Source: CAYWVR01 sp964461715
GTDB lineage: Bacteria; Planctomycetota; Phycisphaerae; FEN-1346
Reading direction: 5' to 3'
NCBI GenBank assembly: GCA_964461715.1
Contig: CAYWVR010000014.1
Coordinates: forward strand, 18,790 to 82,789
DNA length: 64,000 nt
This document shows, piece after piece, positions 42,401-50,834 of the stretch. The position numbers and the translations under genes were made by a program. The notes beneath the pieces were generated by a model. That model was not told the origin of the DNA. It worked only from the letters and a program-made list of their open reading frames with translations, and searched no databases. The stretch's first letter is position 1. Every line of letters begins with the position of its first letter.

Positions 42401-42904
42401 ATGGCCAAGACCCCCGACAACCTTGCCGCCGCCTTCGCCGGCGAGAGCCAGGCGAACCGCAAGTACCTGTTCTTCGCCGAGAAGGCCGACGCGGATGGCC
42501 TGCCGAACGTGGCCCGTCTCTTCCGGGCCGCCGCCCACGCCGAGACCCGCCACGCCTTCAACCACTTCGAGGCGATGGGCGGGCTGGGCTCGACGAGCGA
42601 GAACCTCCAGAAGGGCATCGACGGGGAGACCCACGAGTTCAAGGAGATGTACCCCGAGTTCCTGGAGGCGGCCAAGGAGGAGAAGAACGGGCTGGCCACG
42701 GTGGCCTTCACCTACGCCACGAGCGCCGAGCAGGTCCACGCCACGATGTACCGGGAGGCGAAGGAGGCCGTCGACGAGGGCAAGGACCTGCCGCCCCGCA
42801 AGATCTTCGTCTGCCGCAAGTGCGGCCACACCTGCTACGACGAGGCCCCCGACAAGTGCCCCGTCTGCTCGCGGACGCGCGACTGGTTCGACGAGATCCA
42901 GTAG
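42401..42904 (+). CDS. rbr: Rubrerythrin
   Basis: 167 residues from the ATG at 42401 (AGGAG upstream). Diiron four-helix bundle with GESQANRKY, AETRHAFNHFEA and TSAEQVHATMY, then a C-terminal rubredoxin-like iron site with CRKCGH and CPVC. Reduces hydrogen peroxide in anaerobes and microaerobes, so the organism probably meets low oxygen. An in-frame extension upstream has no ribosome site. Confidence 0.95.
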   Translation: MAKTPDNLAAAFAGESQANRKYLFFAEKADADGLPNVARLFRAAAHAETRHAFNHFEAMGGLGSTSENLQKGIDGETHEFKEMYPEFLEAAKEEKNGLATVAFTYATSAEQVHATMYREAKEAVDEGKDLPPRKIFVCRKCGHTCYDEAPDKCPVCSRTRDWFDEIQ

Positions 42905-42930
42905 AGGCCCGGCCGGTTGCGCTGCTCGCG

Positions 42931-43045
42931 CCTTGGGTCCGTTTCGCCGCCCCGCTTGCGAGGCGCTTTCTGCGGAATGAGCGCCGGTCAGGCAAGCCTG
43001 CGTTGGGTGGCCTCAAAGCGGGCCGCAAGCGGCCCGGCGAAACGT
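42931..43045. repeat. GTTTCGCCG palindromic repeat, full copy B
   Basis: Left arm GGGTCCGTTTCGCCGCCCCG and right arm GGCCGCAAGCGGCCCGGCGA (followed by AACG) are inverted relatives; inner sequence about 60 nt. It fills the whole gap between convergent rubrerythrin and Pus10 genes. Confidence 0.75.
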
Positions 43046-43048
43046 GTA

Positions 43049-44245
43049 TCATGGCCAAGTCGTAACGTGCACCCCCCTCACGTCCAGCTCGACGCACGTC
43101 GCCGGCGTTTCGAGGACCGAGGCCACGCTCGGCTCGGTGCGGCCCGCGTCGCCGCCGACCAGCTCCTTGATGTAGAGCCCGGCGGTGGTGCGGATCGTCA
43201 GCTTCAGGCTCCGTGAGCCGAGGCGCGTCCACTGGAGCGACCGCACCCGCCGCGTCCGGAACCGGTCGGCCCGCCGCTTGAGGACTCGCTCAGGGGTCCG
43301 CTGGCGGATGGGGCCCACCAGGGCCGCGAGCTTCGCAAGGGCCTCGTCCGGCACGTCGCCTTCGAGGTGCACCAGCGCCCGGTACGTCTTGTCCGGCCGC
43401 AGGGCCTTGACGCGGGCCGCGTCGGCGCGCGCGCAGGGCACGAGGCCCTCGACCTCGACCCGGCCGTCGGCGGCGATCCGCGCTTCGAGCGCCCGCCAGT
43501 CCAGCCGCCGCCGCTCGGGCCGCAGGACTTCCAGCACGAACGGTCGCCGCCCCAGGCACCGGACGTCCGTGTCCTCGCGGCCGCATCCGTGGAATACGTG
43601 CGCGTCGGCCCCGGCCTCGGCGGCAATCGGATCACCCACGATCTGTTGGACGCTTGTCGGCCACGCGTGCCAGTGGCACTGCGGCAGGCCGCGCACGAGC
43701 TTCCGGTACCGCCCGGCCAGAAAGAGCGGGCGGATCTCGACCTCGACCGTTCCGGCGGCATGGTTGCAGACGGCGAGGACGTCGGGCCGCACCGTGTCGG
43801 GGGCGGCATCGAGGAGGTCGCAGCAGGCGGCGCCGACGCGGCGGTTGAAGGCCTGCTTGTAGGGCTCGGCGGTCTCATCGCCGGCGGCGCCGGTGAGGGC
43901 GGCCTCGCGCGCTTCGAGGCCCGGGTCGGTGCGCGAGGCGACGGCGAACGTGTCGAACTCGAGACCCGAAAGGGCCGCCTTGACCCGCGCCGCCCAGCCT
44001 TGAGTCTCGTCGAAGAGGCCGCGGCAGAGGTCGCATGCCTCGGGCGGCGCCGGCCCGCCGAACCGCGCTCGCACCCGCCGGCCGCGCTCCGCGTTCGCAA
44101 GACCCGTGCCCACCTGGGCGAAGAGGCGGCCCAGACAATCGTTGCACAGGCGCCCCGCCGCCAGGGCTTCCCGCCCCCGGGCCGCGAGCGCGGGCTCGGC
44201 CAAAGCCGCGTCGAAATCCGCCTTTCGCCAATCGTTTCGGGCCAC
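43049..44245 (-). CDS. pus10: Pus10-type tRNA pseudouridine synthase
   Basis: 398 residues from a GTG at 44245. The N-terminal zinc/THUMP-like region has paired CNDC (34-37) and CDLC (71-74) as in Pus10. The catalytic core has GCGREDTDVRCLGRRPFVLEV (the GREDxDVR catalytic motif, Asp225), LVHLEGDVPDEAL and the C-terminal LTIRTTAGLYIKELVGGDAGRT. Pus10 makes pseudouridine 54/55 of tRNA in archaea and eukaryotes; bacteria normally use TruB for position 55. The ribosome site is weak (GGAG 13 nt away). All key residues are present, so it looks functional. Confidence 0.9.
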   Translation of the reverse strand: MARNDWRKADFDAALAEPALAARGREALAAGRLCNDCLGRLFAQVGTGLANAERGRRVRARFGGPAPPEACDLCRGLFDETQGWAARVKAALSGLEFDTFAVASRTDPGLEAREAALTGAAGDETAEPYKQAFNRRVGAACCDLLDAAPDTVRPDVLAVCNHAAGTVEVEIRPLFLAGRYRKLVRGLPQCHWHAWPTSVQQIVGDPIAAEAGADAHVFHGCGREDTDVRCLGRRPFVLEVLRPERRRLDWRALEARIAADGRVEVEGLVPCARADAARVKALRPDKTYRALVHLEGDVPDEALAKLAALVGPIRQRTPERVLKRRADRFRTRRVRSLQWTRLGSRSLKLTIRTTAGLYIKELVGGDAGRTEPSVASVLETPATCVELDVRGVHVTTWP

Positions 44246-44328
44246 GATGGTCGTATTGTCTCCAGGAGGATAGGCCCGGGCAAGCGATTTAGCCGAAACG
44301 CCGAAGGCGCGCGCGGCCTTTCGTCGCG

Positions 44329-44357
44329 TTGCCTGCGCCGCGTTGCGGGGTTAAGAT
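44329..44357 (+). promoter_or_regulatory. Predicted promoter of the J-like protein gene
   Basis: TTGCCT at 44329-44334, 17-nt spacer, TAAGAT at 44352-44357. The -10 ends 12 nt before the start codon, so the mRNA would have almost no leader. Confidence 0.4.
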
Positions 44358-44369
44358 GAGTGCGGCACG

Positions 44370-45644
44370 ATGATCGACAATCGCCCCATCCATGCTGAGC
44401 CGGACGAGATGGCCCGCGACGAGGCGTGTCGCGAGTGGCTCGGCGTCCAGCAGGATCATCCCACCCATTACGAGCTCCTGCGCCTCCCGAACCTGCTCGG
44501 CGACCGCGAGACGATCTTCGAGGCCGGCCGCCAGGCCAAACGCAAGCTCCGGGCCTACCAGATCGGCCGGTACCGCAAGCTTGCCCTGTCGCTGCTCGTC
44601 GATGTGGGCCAGGCGGTCGCGGTCCTGACGAACCCCGAGAAGAAGCGGGTTTACGATCACGACCTGGTGTGCGCCTGGCAGGCCAAGGTCGAGGGCCTCC
44701 ACGAGGAGCACGTCGCCGGTCGCGAGCCGGGGCCCGAGGTCCTCCGGGCGTGGCTCACCGCCTGTCGGGACGCCAACGTTCCGGTCGTCTACCTGCTGCC
44801 GTTCGGGGTGCGGCTTATTCGGGCTCGGGGCGAGCGGTGGCCGCCGCACGGCGAGCACCGCCTCAGCCTGCCGGCGTGCCTATGGCTCTATCGAGACATC
44901 GCTATCCTCGGTCAGTGCTTGGCCAAGGGCGAAGTGGCGCGGCGGGCGGAGATCGTCAAAGGCGTCCAGAAGGCCCTCGGCGTGCCGGAGGACCTGGCGC
45001 GGATCGTGGCGGAGGAGGTCAGCCGGGCGCCGGCGCTCTTCTCGGAGCTGCGCTTCGTCCGGCAGGCCAAGCGGTCGCCGAACCGGACGATCCTTCGCCT
45101 CGGCCGCCGCATCCGGCGGCTGGGCGGCCACGTCGACCGGCGAAACAAGGTCGTCGCCGCCGCCGCCAAGCTCCTCGGGCGCAGCAAGCACGATTTCGTC
45201 AAGGTCCTGGAACGCCTGGACGAGCCGCCGGTGGAGATCTCGGCCGGGCGGCGGATGGCGGTGGCGGCCCGCAAGGCGCGGCGTCGTGCCCGGGCGGGGC
45301 GGGTCCAGGCCCGGCGGTGGGTGCGCGGCCGACCGCAGATTCTGCTGGGGGTGGGCTTGGCCATCGGGCTCCTGGCCCTCGTCCTGGCGGTGCTGGTCGT
45401 GCTGGGGGTGGTGCGGTTCGGGATGCCGGAGCCGCTCTTCGGTCCCGAGGCGGATCCGACGGCCCCGCTCGTGCCGCCCGGCCCGGAGCCGGGTCCCGAG
45501 CTCGCCCCGGGCCCGGTGTCGCCTCCGGGGCCCCCGCCTCCGCCCGAGCCCCCGACCGACGGGTGGGAGGACCTGATCGAGCGCTACCCGGCCGAGGAGC
45601 GCGCGGGCGGCCGTGAGGGGGGCGGGGACGTGGCCGTGCCGTGA
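44370..45644 (+). CDS. Membrane protein with planctomycete-type J-like domain
   Basis: 424 residues. J-like domain about 20-102: REWLGVQQDHPTHYELLRLP, RQAKRKLRAYQIGRYRK, LTNPEKKRVYDHDL. The HPD of true DnaJ is replaced, as in planctomycete J-like proteins often linked to kinases or FHA proteins. The middle (110-315) is helical and basic, a membrane segment lies at about 322-348 (LLGVGLAIGLLALVLAVLVV), and the C-terminus is a Pro-rich tail. Function unknown; it converges on the FHA gene with a 3-nt gap, and an Hsp70 gene lies beyond. Confidence 0.8.
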   Translation: MIDNRPIHAEPDEMARDEACREWLGVQQDHPTHYELLRLPNLLGDRETIFEAGRQAKRKLRAYQIGRYRKLALSLLVDVGQAVAVLTNPEKKRVYDHDLVCAWQAKVEGLHEEHVAGREPGPEVLRAWLTACRDANVPVVYLLPFGVRLIRARGERWPPHGEHRLSLPACLWLYRDIAILGQCLAKGEVARRAEIVKGVQKALGVPEDLARIVAEEVSRAPALFSELRFVRQAKRSPNRTILRLGRRIRRLGGHVDRRNKVVAAAAKLLGRSKHDFVKVLERLDEPPVEISAGRRMAVAARKARRRARAGRVQARRWVRGRPQILLGVGLAIGLLALVLAVLVVLGVVRFGMPEPLFGPEADPTAPLVPPGPEPGPELAPGPVSPPGPPPPPEPPTDGWEDLIERYPAEERAGGREGGGDVAVP

Positions 45645-45647
45645 GGT

Positions 45648-46862
45648 CTACGCTTCCGGATCCCGCGCCTTCGCGGGGAGGGCCCGCAGCCGGCGCGTCA
45701 CGTTCCGGACGATGGGGTTGTCGCGGTCCGGGATGCGGGCGAGGACCTCGCGGTACAGGTCGGCGGCGGCCCGCAGGTCGCCGGTCTTCTCGCGGAGGAT
45801 GGCATCCTTGTAGACGCGGTGGATCTCCCGCACCAGCTCGGCCATCGCCTCGCGATAGATGTTGTCGATAACGGGCTCCTCGAAGTACCCCTGCCCGCCG
45901 TAATAGGCGAGGGCCCGCTGGAACGCCCGTACCGCCTTGAAGAGGTTCGCCTCGTGCAGGTTCCGCTGGTCGTAGAAGCTCAGGGCCAGCCGCTTGTACT
46001 GATCGCCGCGCGCCGCGTTGGGGAAGATCTCCTTCCGTTCCGCCTCGGGGAACTCCTCGATGGCGCGGCGCATGCCGGGGACGCGCCGGACGCCGCCGGC
46101 GCGCATCTCCTCGAGCGTGACGACCCGCTGTTGGCCGAGGTTGTCCTCGACCCAGACGGCCCCGTTGGCGGCGGTGCCGGTGATCCGCAGGCGCCGGCCG
46201 TCGGCGAAGGCAACCTGGTCCTCCAGGCCCATGATGTCGGTACTCAGGCCGCCTCCCGGGCCGTCGCCGGTCAGGGAGTAGATGTAGAGGAAGAGGCCGC
46301 CGATCAGGATGACCGCGAAGTAGCCGCCCAAGGCGATGAAGAGCTTCTTGCGACGGGCAAAGAGCGACTCGCCGCCTTCCTCCTCCTCCGCCTCCTCGCC
46401 TGCGGATTCCTCGACGCTCACCCGCTCCTCGTCGCCGGGGCGGCCGGTCCGGGCTCGGAACTGGGGCCGGCCCGAGGGCGAGATCGAGACCTGCTCCAGG
46501 GCGAACCGGAGGCGGGTCTTGGCGCCCAGGCGGATCTCGTCGCCGTCCGAGAGGGGCACCGCGTCGACCGGTTGCTTGTTGACGACGGTGCCGTTGGAGC
46601 TGAGGTTAATGAGCAGCCACTCCTCGCCCCGCCTCTCGATGCGGGCGTGCTGGCGGGAGACGGCGGGCTCGCCGAGGGTCACCTCGCAGGAGGCGTCGCG
46701 CCCGAGAACGCTGACGCCCGGGGCCAGGCGGAACCGCTGCCCCTTCTCCGGCCCGGCCGTCGCCTCCAGGTACGCCCGGACCATCCCCTTCGGTGGCGCC
46801 GCGCGCGGACGCGGGGCCGGCGTCTCGGGCTGGGAAGCCGGGGGCTCGTGGGCATCGGCCAT
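45648..46862 (-). CDS. FHA-domain membrane protein
   Basis: 404 residues from the ATG at 46862 (GGAGAG upstream). FHA domain about 28-125: SVLGRDASCEVTL, VSRQHARIE, LSSNGTVVN, DGDEIRLG, all phosphothreonine-binding signatures. An acidic linker (EEAEEEEGG) leads to one membrane segment (about 174-196) and an extracytoplasmic domain with helical, TPR-like repeats (about 270-400). It would read Ser/Thr phosphorylation inside and pass a signal to the outside face. Convergent with the J-like gene. Confidence 0.9.
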   Translation of the reverse strand: MADAHEPPASQPETPAPRPRAAPPKGMVRAYLEATAGPEKGQRFRLAPGVSVLGRDASCEVTLGEPAVSRQHARIERRGEEWLLINLSSNGTVVNKQPVDAVPLSDGDEIRLGAKTRLRFALEQVSISPSGRPQFRARTGRPGDEERVSVEESAGEEAEEEEGGESLFARRKKLFIALGGYFAVILIGGLFLYIYSLTGDGPGGGLSTDIMGLEDQVAFADGRRLRITGTAANGAVWVEDNLGQQRVVTLEEMRAGGVRRVPGMRRAIEEFPEAERKEIFPNAARGDQYKRLALSFYDQRNLHEANLFKAVRAFQRALAYYGGQGYFEEPVIDNIYREAMAELVREIHRVYKDAILREKTGDLRAAADLYREVLARIPDRDNPIVRNVTRRLRALPAKARDPEA

Positions 46863-46954
46863 CGATCTCTCCGAAAAGTCGTAAGCGGGCTCGCCCGACC
46901 CGCGGCGGTATCCTAACAACGGGCCATACGAGAGTCAACACGGGCGAGCGCCTG

Positions 46955-46985
46955 GTGTCACGGGCAGATAAGCTGCCCGTGGCAC
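46955..46985. repeat. 31-bp palindrome
   Basis: GTGTCACGGGCAG-ATAAG-CTGCCCGTGGCAC, a 13-bp stem with one mismatch, followed at once by a second small hairpin (GGCACC-ATT-CGGTGCC region). Lies in the divergent spacer between the FHA and Hsp70 genes; possibly a dispersed element or a regulatory site. Confidence 0.6.
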
Positions 46986-47039
46986 CATTCGGTGCCGCGC
47001 GTGCTTCTTGAATGGCGAGCGCGACGCAAGCGCCGCGGC

Positions 47040-47067
47040 TTGACATCGCCCGGGCCCGCTCTAGAAT
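47040..47067 (+). promoter_or_regulatory. Promoter of the Hsp70-like gene
   Basis: Perfect TTGACA at 47040-47045, 16-nt spacer, TAGAAT at 47062-47067, 32 nt before the start codon. A housekeeping-type promoter; no CIRCE element is seen. Confidence 0.6.
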
Positions 47068-47099
47068 GGGCCGCGCTCGGTAACTGGTGAGACGCAGCC

Positions 47100-48659
47100 A
47101 TGGCTGAAGCTAAGAAGCCAACCGAAGGACGCGCGGTCGGTATCGACCTCGGCACGACCTTCTCCAGCCTCGCCTACGTCAACCCCGACGGCAAGCCCGT
47201 CCTGGTCTCCAACGCCGAGGGCGAGCTCCTGACCCCCTCCATCGTCGCCTTCACCCGCGACGCCATCCTCGTCGGTCGCGACGCCCGCCGCGAGGCCCTC
47301 GCCGACCCCAGCCGGGCCGTCCTCCACATCAAGCGCCAGATGGGGAACCCCACGTACACCTTTAAGGTCGACGGCGAGTCCTATAAGCCGGAAGGCATCT
47401 CGGCCCTCATTCTCAAGAAGCTCAAGCAGGACGCCGAGATGCACCTCGGGCCCGTCCGGAAGGCCGTCATTACCGTCCCCGCCTACTTCGACGACGCCCG
47501 CCGCAAGGCCACCGAGGACGCCGGCATCCTGGCGGGCCTCGAGGTCCTCGACATCGTCAACGAGCCCACCGCCGGGGCACTCGCCTACGGCCTCGCCCAC
47601 GACGGCGAGGACGGCACGTTTCTCGTCTACGACCTCGGGGGCGGCACGTTCGACGTCACGGTCATCGAGAAGAGCGGCCACGAGTTCATCACCCTCGCCA
47701 CCGACGGCGACGTCCAGCTCGGCGGCAAGGACTGGGACGAGCGGCTCGTCAACCACCTCGCGGACCGCTTCGCCGAGGAGTTTGGCGACGATCCCCGCGA
47801 GAACCCCCAAGCCCTCTCCTACCTGGCCATCACCGCTGAGGAGGCCAAGAAGGCCCTCTCCCGCCGCGAGACCACCAGCGTCCCCGTTAGCTACAAGGGC
47901 CACTGGGGAAACTACGAGGTCACGCGGGAGCAGTTCGAGTCCCTCACGGAGGACCTCCTGGCCGTCACGCAGCTGACGACCGAGATGGTCCTGGAGGAGG
48001 CGGGGCTGACGTGGGAGGGCATCTCGAAGATCATCCCCACGGGCGGCTCCACGCGGATGCCGGCGGTACGGAAGCTCCTGGAGCGCATGAGCGGCAAGAC
48101 CGTCAAGCTCGAGGTCCCCGTTGACGAGGCCGTGGCTGCGGGGGCGGCGATCCATGCAGCGATCTGCTCGCTGGGCGACGAGGAGCGGATCCGCGAGCTC
48201 TCGGCCGAGGCCGCCGAGAAGCTCGGCCGCATCCAGACCGTCGACGTCGCCGCCCACGCGCTGGGCCTGATCATCAAGGATGCCCGGACCTTCGAGTACC
48301 GAAACGACGTCCTCATCCGCAAGAACACACGCCTCCCCACGAGCGTCACGAAGACCTACCAGACGGCCCAGGACGGCCAGCAGAAAATCCTCCTGCAGGT
48401 CGTCCAGGGCGACGCCCCGGACCCGACGGCCAACATCACGATCGGCCGGGTTGAGGTCACGGGCCTGCCGCCCGGCCGCCCCGCGGGCCTGCGGGTCGAC
48501 GTCACCTACGCCTACGACCGCAAGGGCCGTATCCACGTCACCGCCGAGGACCACGACACCGGCAAGGTCGTGGCCGCCGAGATCGCTCGCGAGGGCGGCA
48601 TGCGGACCGAGGAGCTGGCTGAAGAGGCCAAGCGACTGAGCCTGAAGACGGTCGAGTAG
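47100..48659 (+). CDS. Hsp70 (DnaK-like) chaperone without a lid domain
   Basis: 519 residues. The nucleotide-binding domain is complete: GIDLGTTFSSLAYV, VITVPAYFDDARRKAT, NEPTAGALAYG, LVYDLGGGTFDVTVI, PTGGSTRMPAVRKLL. A beta-type substrate domain (about 385-500) follows with ALGLIIKD and RNTRLPTS-type segments and GRIHVTAEDHDTG. It ends shortly after, so the helical lid and EEVD-like tail of canonical DnaK (about 610-640 aa) are missing. Not in an operon with grpE or dnaJ. A specialised client chaperone is likely; a J-like membrane protein gene lies 1.5 kb away. Confidence 0.92.
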   Translation: MAEAKKPTEGRAVGIDLGTTFSSLAYVNPDGKPVLVSNAEGELLTPSIVAFTRDAILVGRDARREALADPSRAVLHIKRQMGNPTYTFKVDGESYKPEGISALILKKLKQDAEMHLGPVRKAVITVPAYFDDARRKATEDAGILAGLEVLDIVNEPTAGALAYGLAHDGEDGTFLVYDLGGGTFDVTVIEKSGHEFITLATDGDVQLGGKDWDERLVNHLADRFAEEFGDDPRENPQALSYLAITAEEAKKALSRRETTSVPVSYKGHWGNYEVTREQFESLTEDLLAVTQLTTEMVLEEAGLTWEGISKIIPTGGSTRMPAVRKLLERMSGKTVKLEVPVDEAVAAGAAIHAAICSLGDEERIRELSAEAAEKLGRIQTVDVAAHALGLIIKDARTFEYRNDVLIRKNTRLPTSVTKTYQTAQDGQQKILLQVVQGDAPDPTANITIGRVEVTGLPPGRPAGLRVDVTYAYDRKGRIHVTAEDHDTGKVVAAEIAREGGMRTEELAEEAKRLSLKTVE

Positions 48660-48720
48660 AGCCCCGATCTGCGGCCATAAGACCACGATTCTCCTGGCGT
48701 TCCGTGTGCGTTCGCATGCC

Positions 48721-48845
48721 CTTGGGCCCGTTTCGCCGCCCCGTTAGTACGACGCTTAGTCGCAGAGAATCGCCCGGAGGCCGTCCGGGCCCGGTCTCGC
48801 AGAAATCGGGGCCGCATGCAGCCCGGCGAAACAGGCCCACGGCCC
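48721..48845. repeat. GTTTCGCCG palindromic repeat, full copy C
   Basis: Left arm GGGCCCGTTTCGCCGCCCCG, right arm GCCCGGCGAAACAGGCCCAC, inverted relatives about 120 nt apart, with an inner GGCCGTCCGGGCC palindrome. Confidence 0.7.
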
Positions 48846-48903
48846 CGTCACAAGCCCCAGAGGCGTGTCACGGGGCCACGGGCGAGGTGGCTTAAGGGAA
48901 GAC

Positions 48904-48932
48904 TTGACGGGGGTACGCCATGGGCGTATACT
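48904..48932 (+). promoter_or_regulatory. Promoter of the toxin-antitoxin pair
   Basis: TTGACG at 48904-48909, 17-nt spacer, TATACT at 48927-48932. The toxin ATG at 48937 is only 4 nt further, so the transcript would be leaderless. Confidence 0.55.
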
Positions 48933-48936
48933 TCCT

Positions 48937-49276
48937 ATGGAATGTATTGAAATATACAGTTACGCGCTAAAGGTTCTCCGGCAACTCACGGATGAGCAGT
49001 GCAAAGGTCTTCCGCCGGCCCTGTTGCTACGCCTGGAACTTGGGGACGTCATCGCCGCTCCTGGTGGGCTCCGGAAGGTCCGGTGGGGCCGAAACCGGCC
49101 GGGGCAGCGGGGGGGCGCTGAGGAGCATCTGCTTCTGGGACGCGCGGGGCACGATCTACATGTTGCTTCCGTACCGCAAGAGCCGCCAGGAGGACCTGAC
49201 GCCTTCTCGGGCCAAGGCCCTGGCCGCCCTCGTCAAGGAGTACTTGGCATGGACGACGCCGACTTCCAGAAGCTGA
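48937..49276 (+). pseudogene. RelE/HigB-type toxin gene, frameshifted in a G7 run
   Basis: Frame 1 from 48937 reads MECIEIYSYALKVLRQLTDE, then LLLRLELGDVIAAPGGLRKVRW and RPGQRGG. At seven G (49109-49115) it leaves frame. One G fewer gives ALRSICFWDARGTIYMLLPY, then KSRQEDLTPSRAKALAALVK, ending at 49276. Together they match a full RelE/HigB ribosome-dependent mRNA interferase of about 112 residues. As given, the toxin is broken; sequencing error, loss-of-function or slippage are all possible. It overlaps the antitoxin by 28 nt. Confidence 0.75.
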
Positions 49277-49539
49277 CCGACAGCGTGCGCCAGGCGGGCG
49301 AGATCCGGCGCGGAACGCGCAAGCCCGGCCGAATGGTCCGCTATAAGACCTGCCTCCGTAAGAAACTTCGCGACCGGCTGGGCGTCTTGCAGGCCGAGCT
49401 GGCGGCCAGGATCGGCGTCAGCCCCCGAACGCTCTGGCAGTGGGAGCAGGGCCGCCGCACGCCCACCGGCCCGGCCCGGGCCTTGTTGCGGGCCGTCTCA
49501 CGAAACCCCGAGGCCGTGCTGGACGCCCTCCAGCCCTGA
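49249..49539 (+). CDS. HigA-like antitoxin with XRE-type helix-turn-helix
   Basis: 96 residues. ATG at 49249 with AAGGAG 9 nt before, inside the toxin 3' end. The N-terminal half is basic (GEIRRGTRKPGRMVRYK); the HTH is at about 45-80 (GVLQAELAARIGVSPRTLWQ, then EQGRRTPTGPARALL). It would neutralise the toxin and repress the shared promoter. Toxin-first order is typical of higBA. Confidence 0.88.
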   Translation: MDDADFQKLTDSVRQAGEIRRGTRKPGRMVRYKTCLRKKLRDRLGVLQAELAARIGVSPRTLWQWEQGRRTPTGPARALLRAVSRNPEAVLDALQP

Positions 49540-49614
49540 CCCGTAACATCCTCATTTTCACCGCAATCCCGCCCCGCCAGGGGGGTTCAAAGGTTTAACG
49601 GCGGGCTTGAACAT

Positions 49615-49644
49615 TTGAATTCGCCGCGGGCTCGTTCGTATAAT
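49615..49644 (+). promoter_or_regulatory. Promoter of the Tad pilus operon
   Basis: TTGAAT at 49615-49620, 18-nt spacer and a perfect TATAAT at 49639-49644, 31 nt before the first start codon. No other comparable promoter was noticed until the end of the 14-kb gene run, though weak ones cannot be excluded. Confidence 0.6.
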
Positions 49645-49675
49645 ACCCCGCTAAGCGTACGTCTACGGTGAGACC

Positions 49676-50833
49676 ATGACCACGACCGATGCCGAGACGA
49701 TCGGGGAGGCGGCGGCCCTCGAAGCAATCTTCGAGCGGACCATCGAGCATTTCCTCGAACCTGTGGCGGATTTCCTGCGCGACGAGTCGGTCACCGAGGT
49801 CATGATCAACGGGCCCGACGAGGTCTACATCGAGCAGCGGGGGCGACTCATTCTCACCAACGCCCGCTTCTCCAGCGAGCAGGCCCTCGAGGCCGCTATC
49901 CGCAACATCCTCCAGTTTTCCGGCAAACGCCTGACGCCCGAGCGGCCCCTGATCGACGGGCGCCTGCCCGACGGCAGCCGCGTCCATGTGGCCAGTCCCC
50001 CGTGCGCCCGGCGCGGCTTCGTCGTCACCATCCGAAAGTTCTCCCGCCAGGCCTTCGACATGGATTACCTGGTGGAGTGTGGCACGCTGACGCCGATGGT
50101 CCGCGATTTCGTTCTCCTGTGCGTCAAGACCGAGAAGAACCTCCTCGTTTCGGGCGGGACTTCGAGCGGCAAGACGAGCTTCCTGAACGTCCTCTCGGAG
50201 TTCATCCACGAGGACCGCCGGATCGTCGTCATCGAGGAATCCAGCGAGCTCCAGCTCCGCCAGCCCCACGTCATCAGCCTCGAGACCCGCGCCCCCGACC
50301 GGTACGGGCGCGGCGAGGTGACGATCCGCGAGCTCTTCAAGAACAGCCTGCGGATGCGGCCGGACCGGGTCATCGTCGGCGAGTGCCGCGGCGGCGAGGC
50401 CCTCGACATGATCCAAGCCATGACCAGCGGTCACGCCGGTTCCATGACCACGCTCCACGCCGACTCCCCCGCCGACGCCCTCAACCGCCTCGAGACGATG
50501 GCCATGATGAGCAACGTCGAGCTGCCCCTGGACGCTCTGCGGGCCCAGGTGGCCTCGGCCATCCACGTCATCATCCAGATGATGCGCTTCGCCGACGGGG
50601 GGCGCCGCATCGTCGAGGTCAGCCAGGTCCTGGGGCTCGACGCGCGCGGCAACTACCACGTCGAGTCGCTCTTCGAGCTGAAGCTGCCGGAGGGCGAATC
50701 GAATCTCCTCAAAGCGAGCCTCGTCTATACGGGGCGGAAGCTGGCCTTCCGCGACGAGGTAGCCGTCCAGGCCGAGATACGGAACTTCCCAAGCCTCCAG
50801 CCCATGCTGGACGATAAGGAATCGGAGGCGTAA
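49676..50833 (+). CDS. cpaF: CpaF/TadA-type pilus ATPase (first copy)
   Basis: 385 residues. Secretion ATPase of the type II/IV superfamily that powers Tad pilus assembly at the inner membrane. N-terminal domain VTEVMINGPDEVYIEQRG, FSGKRLTPERPLIDGRLPDG; Walker A GGTSSGKT (160-167), Asp box VVIEESSELQL, Walker B DRVIVGECRGGEAL and His box MTTLHADSP. No FHA extension, unlike the second copy at 59859. It opens the operon; the next gene begins 2 nt after its stop. Confidence 0.95.
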   Translation: MTTTDAETIGEAAALEAIFERTIEHFLEPVADFLRDESVTEVMINGPDEVYIEQRGRLILTNARFSSEQALEAAIRNILQFSGKRLTPERPLIDGRLPDGSRVHVASPPCARRGFVVTIRKFSRQAFDMDYLVECGTLTPMVRDFVLLCVKTEKNLLVSGGTSSGKTSFLNVLSEFIHEDRRIVVIEESSELQLRQPHVISLETRAPDRYGRGEVTIRELFKNSLRMRPDRVIVGECRGGEALDMIQAMTSGHAGSMTTLHADSPADALNRLETMAMMSNVELPLDALRAQVASAIHVIIQMMRFADGGRRIVEVSQVLGLDARGNYHVESLFELKLPEGESNLLKASLVYTGRKLAFRDEVAVQAEIRNFPSLQPMLDDKESEA

Positions 50834-50834
50834 A

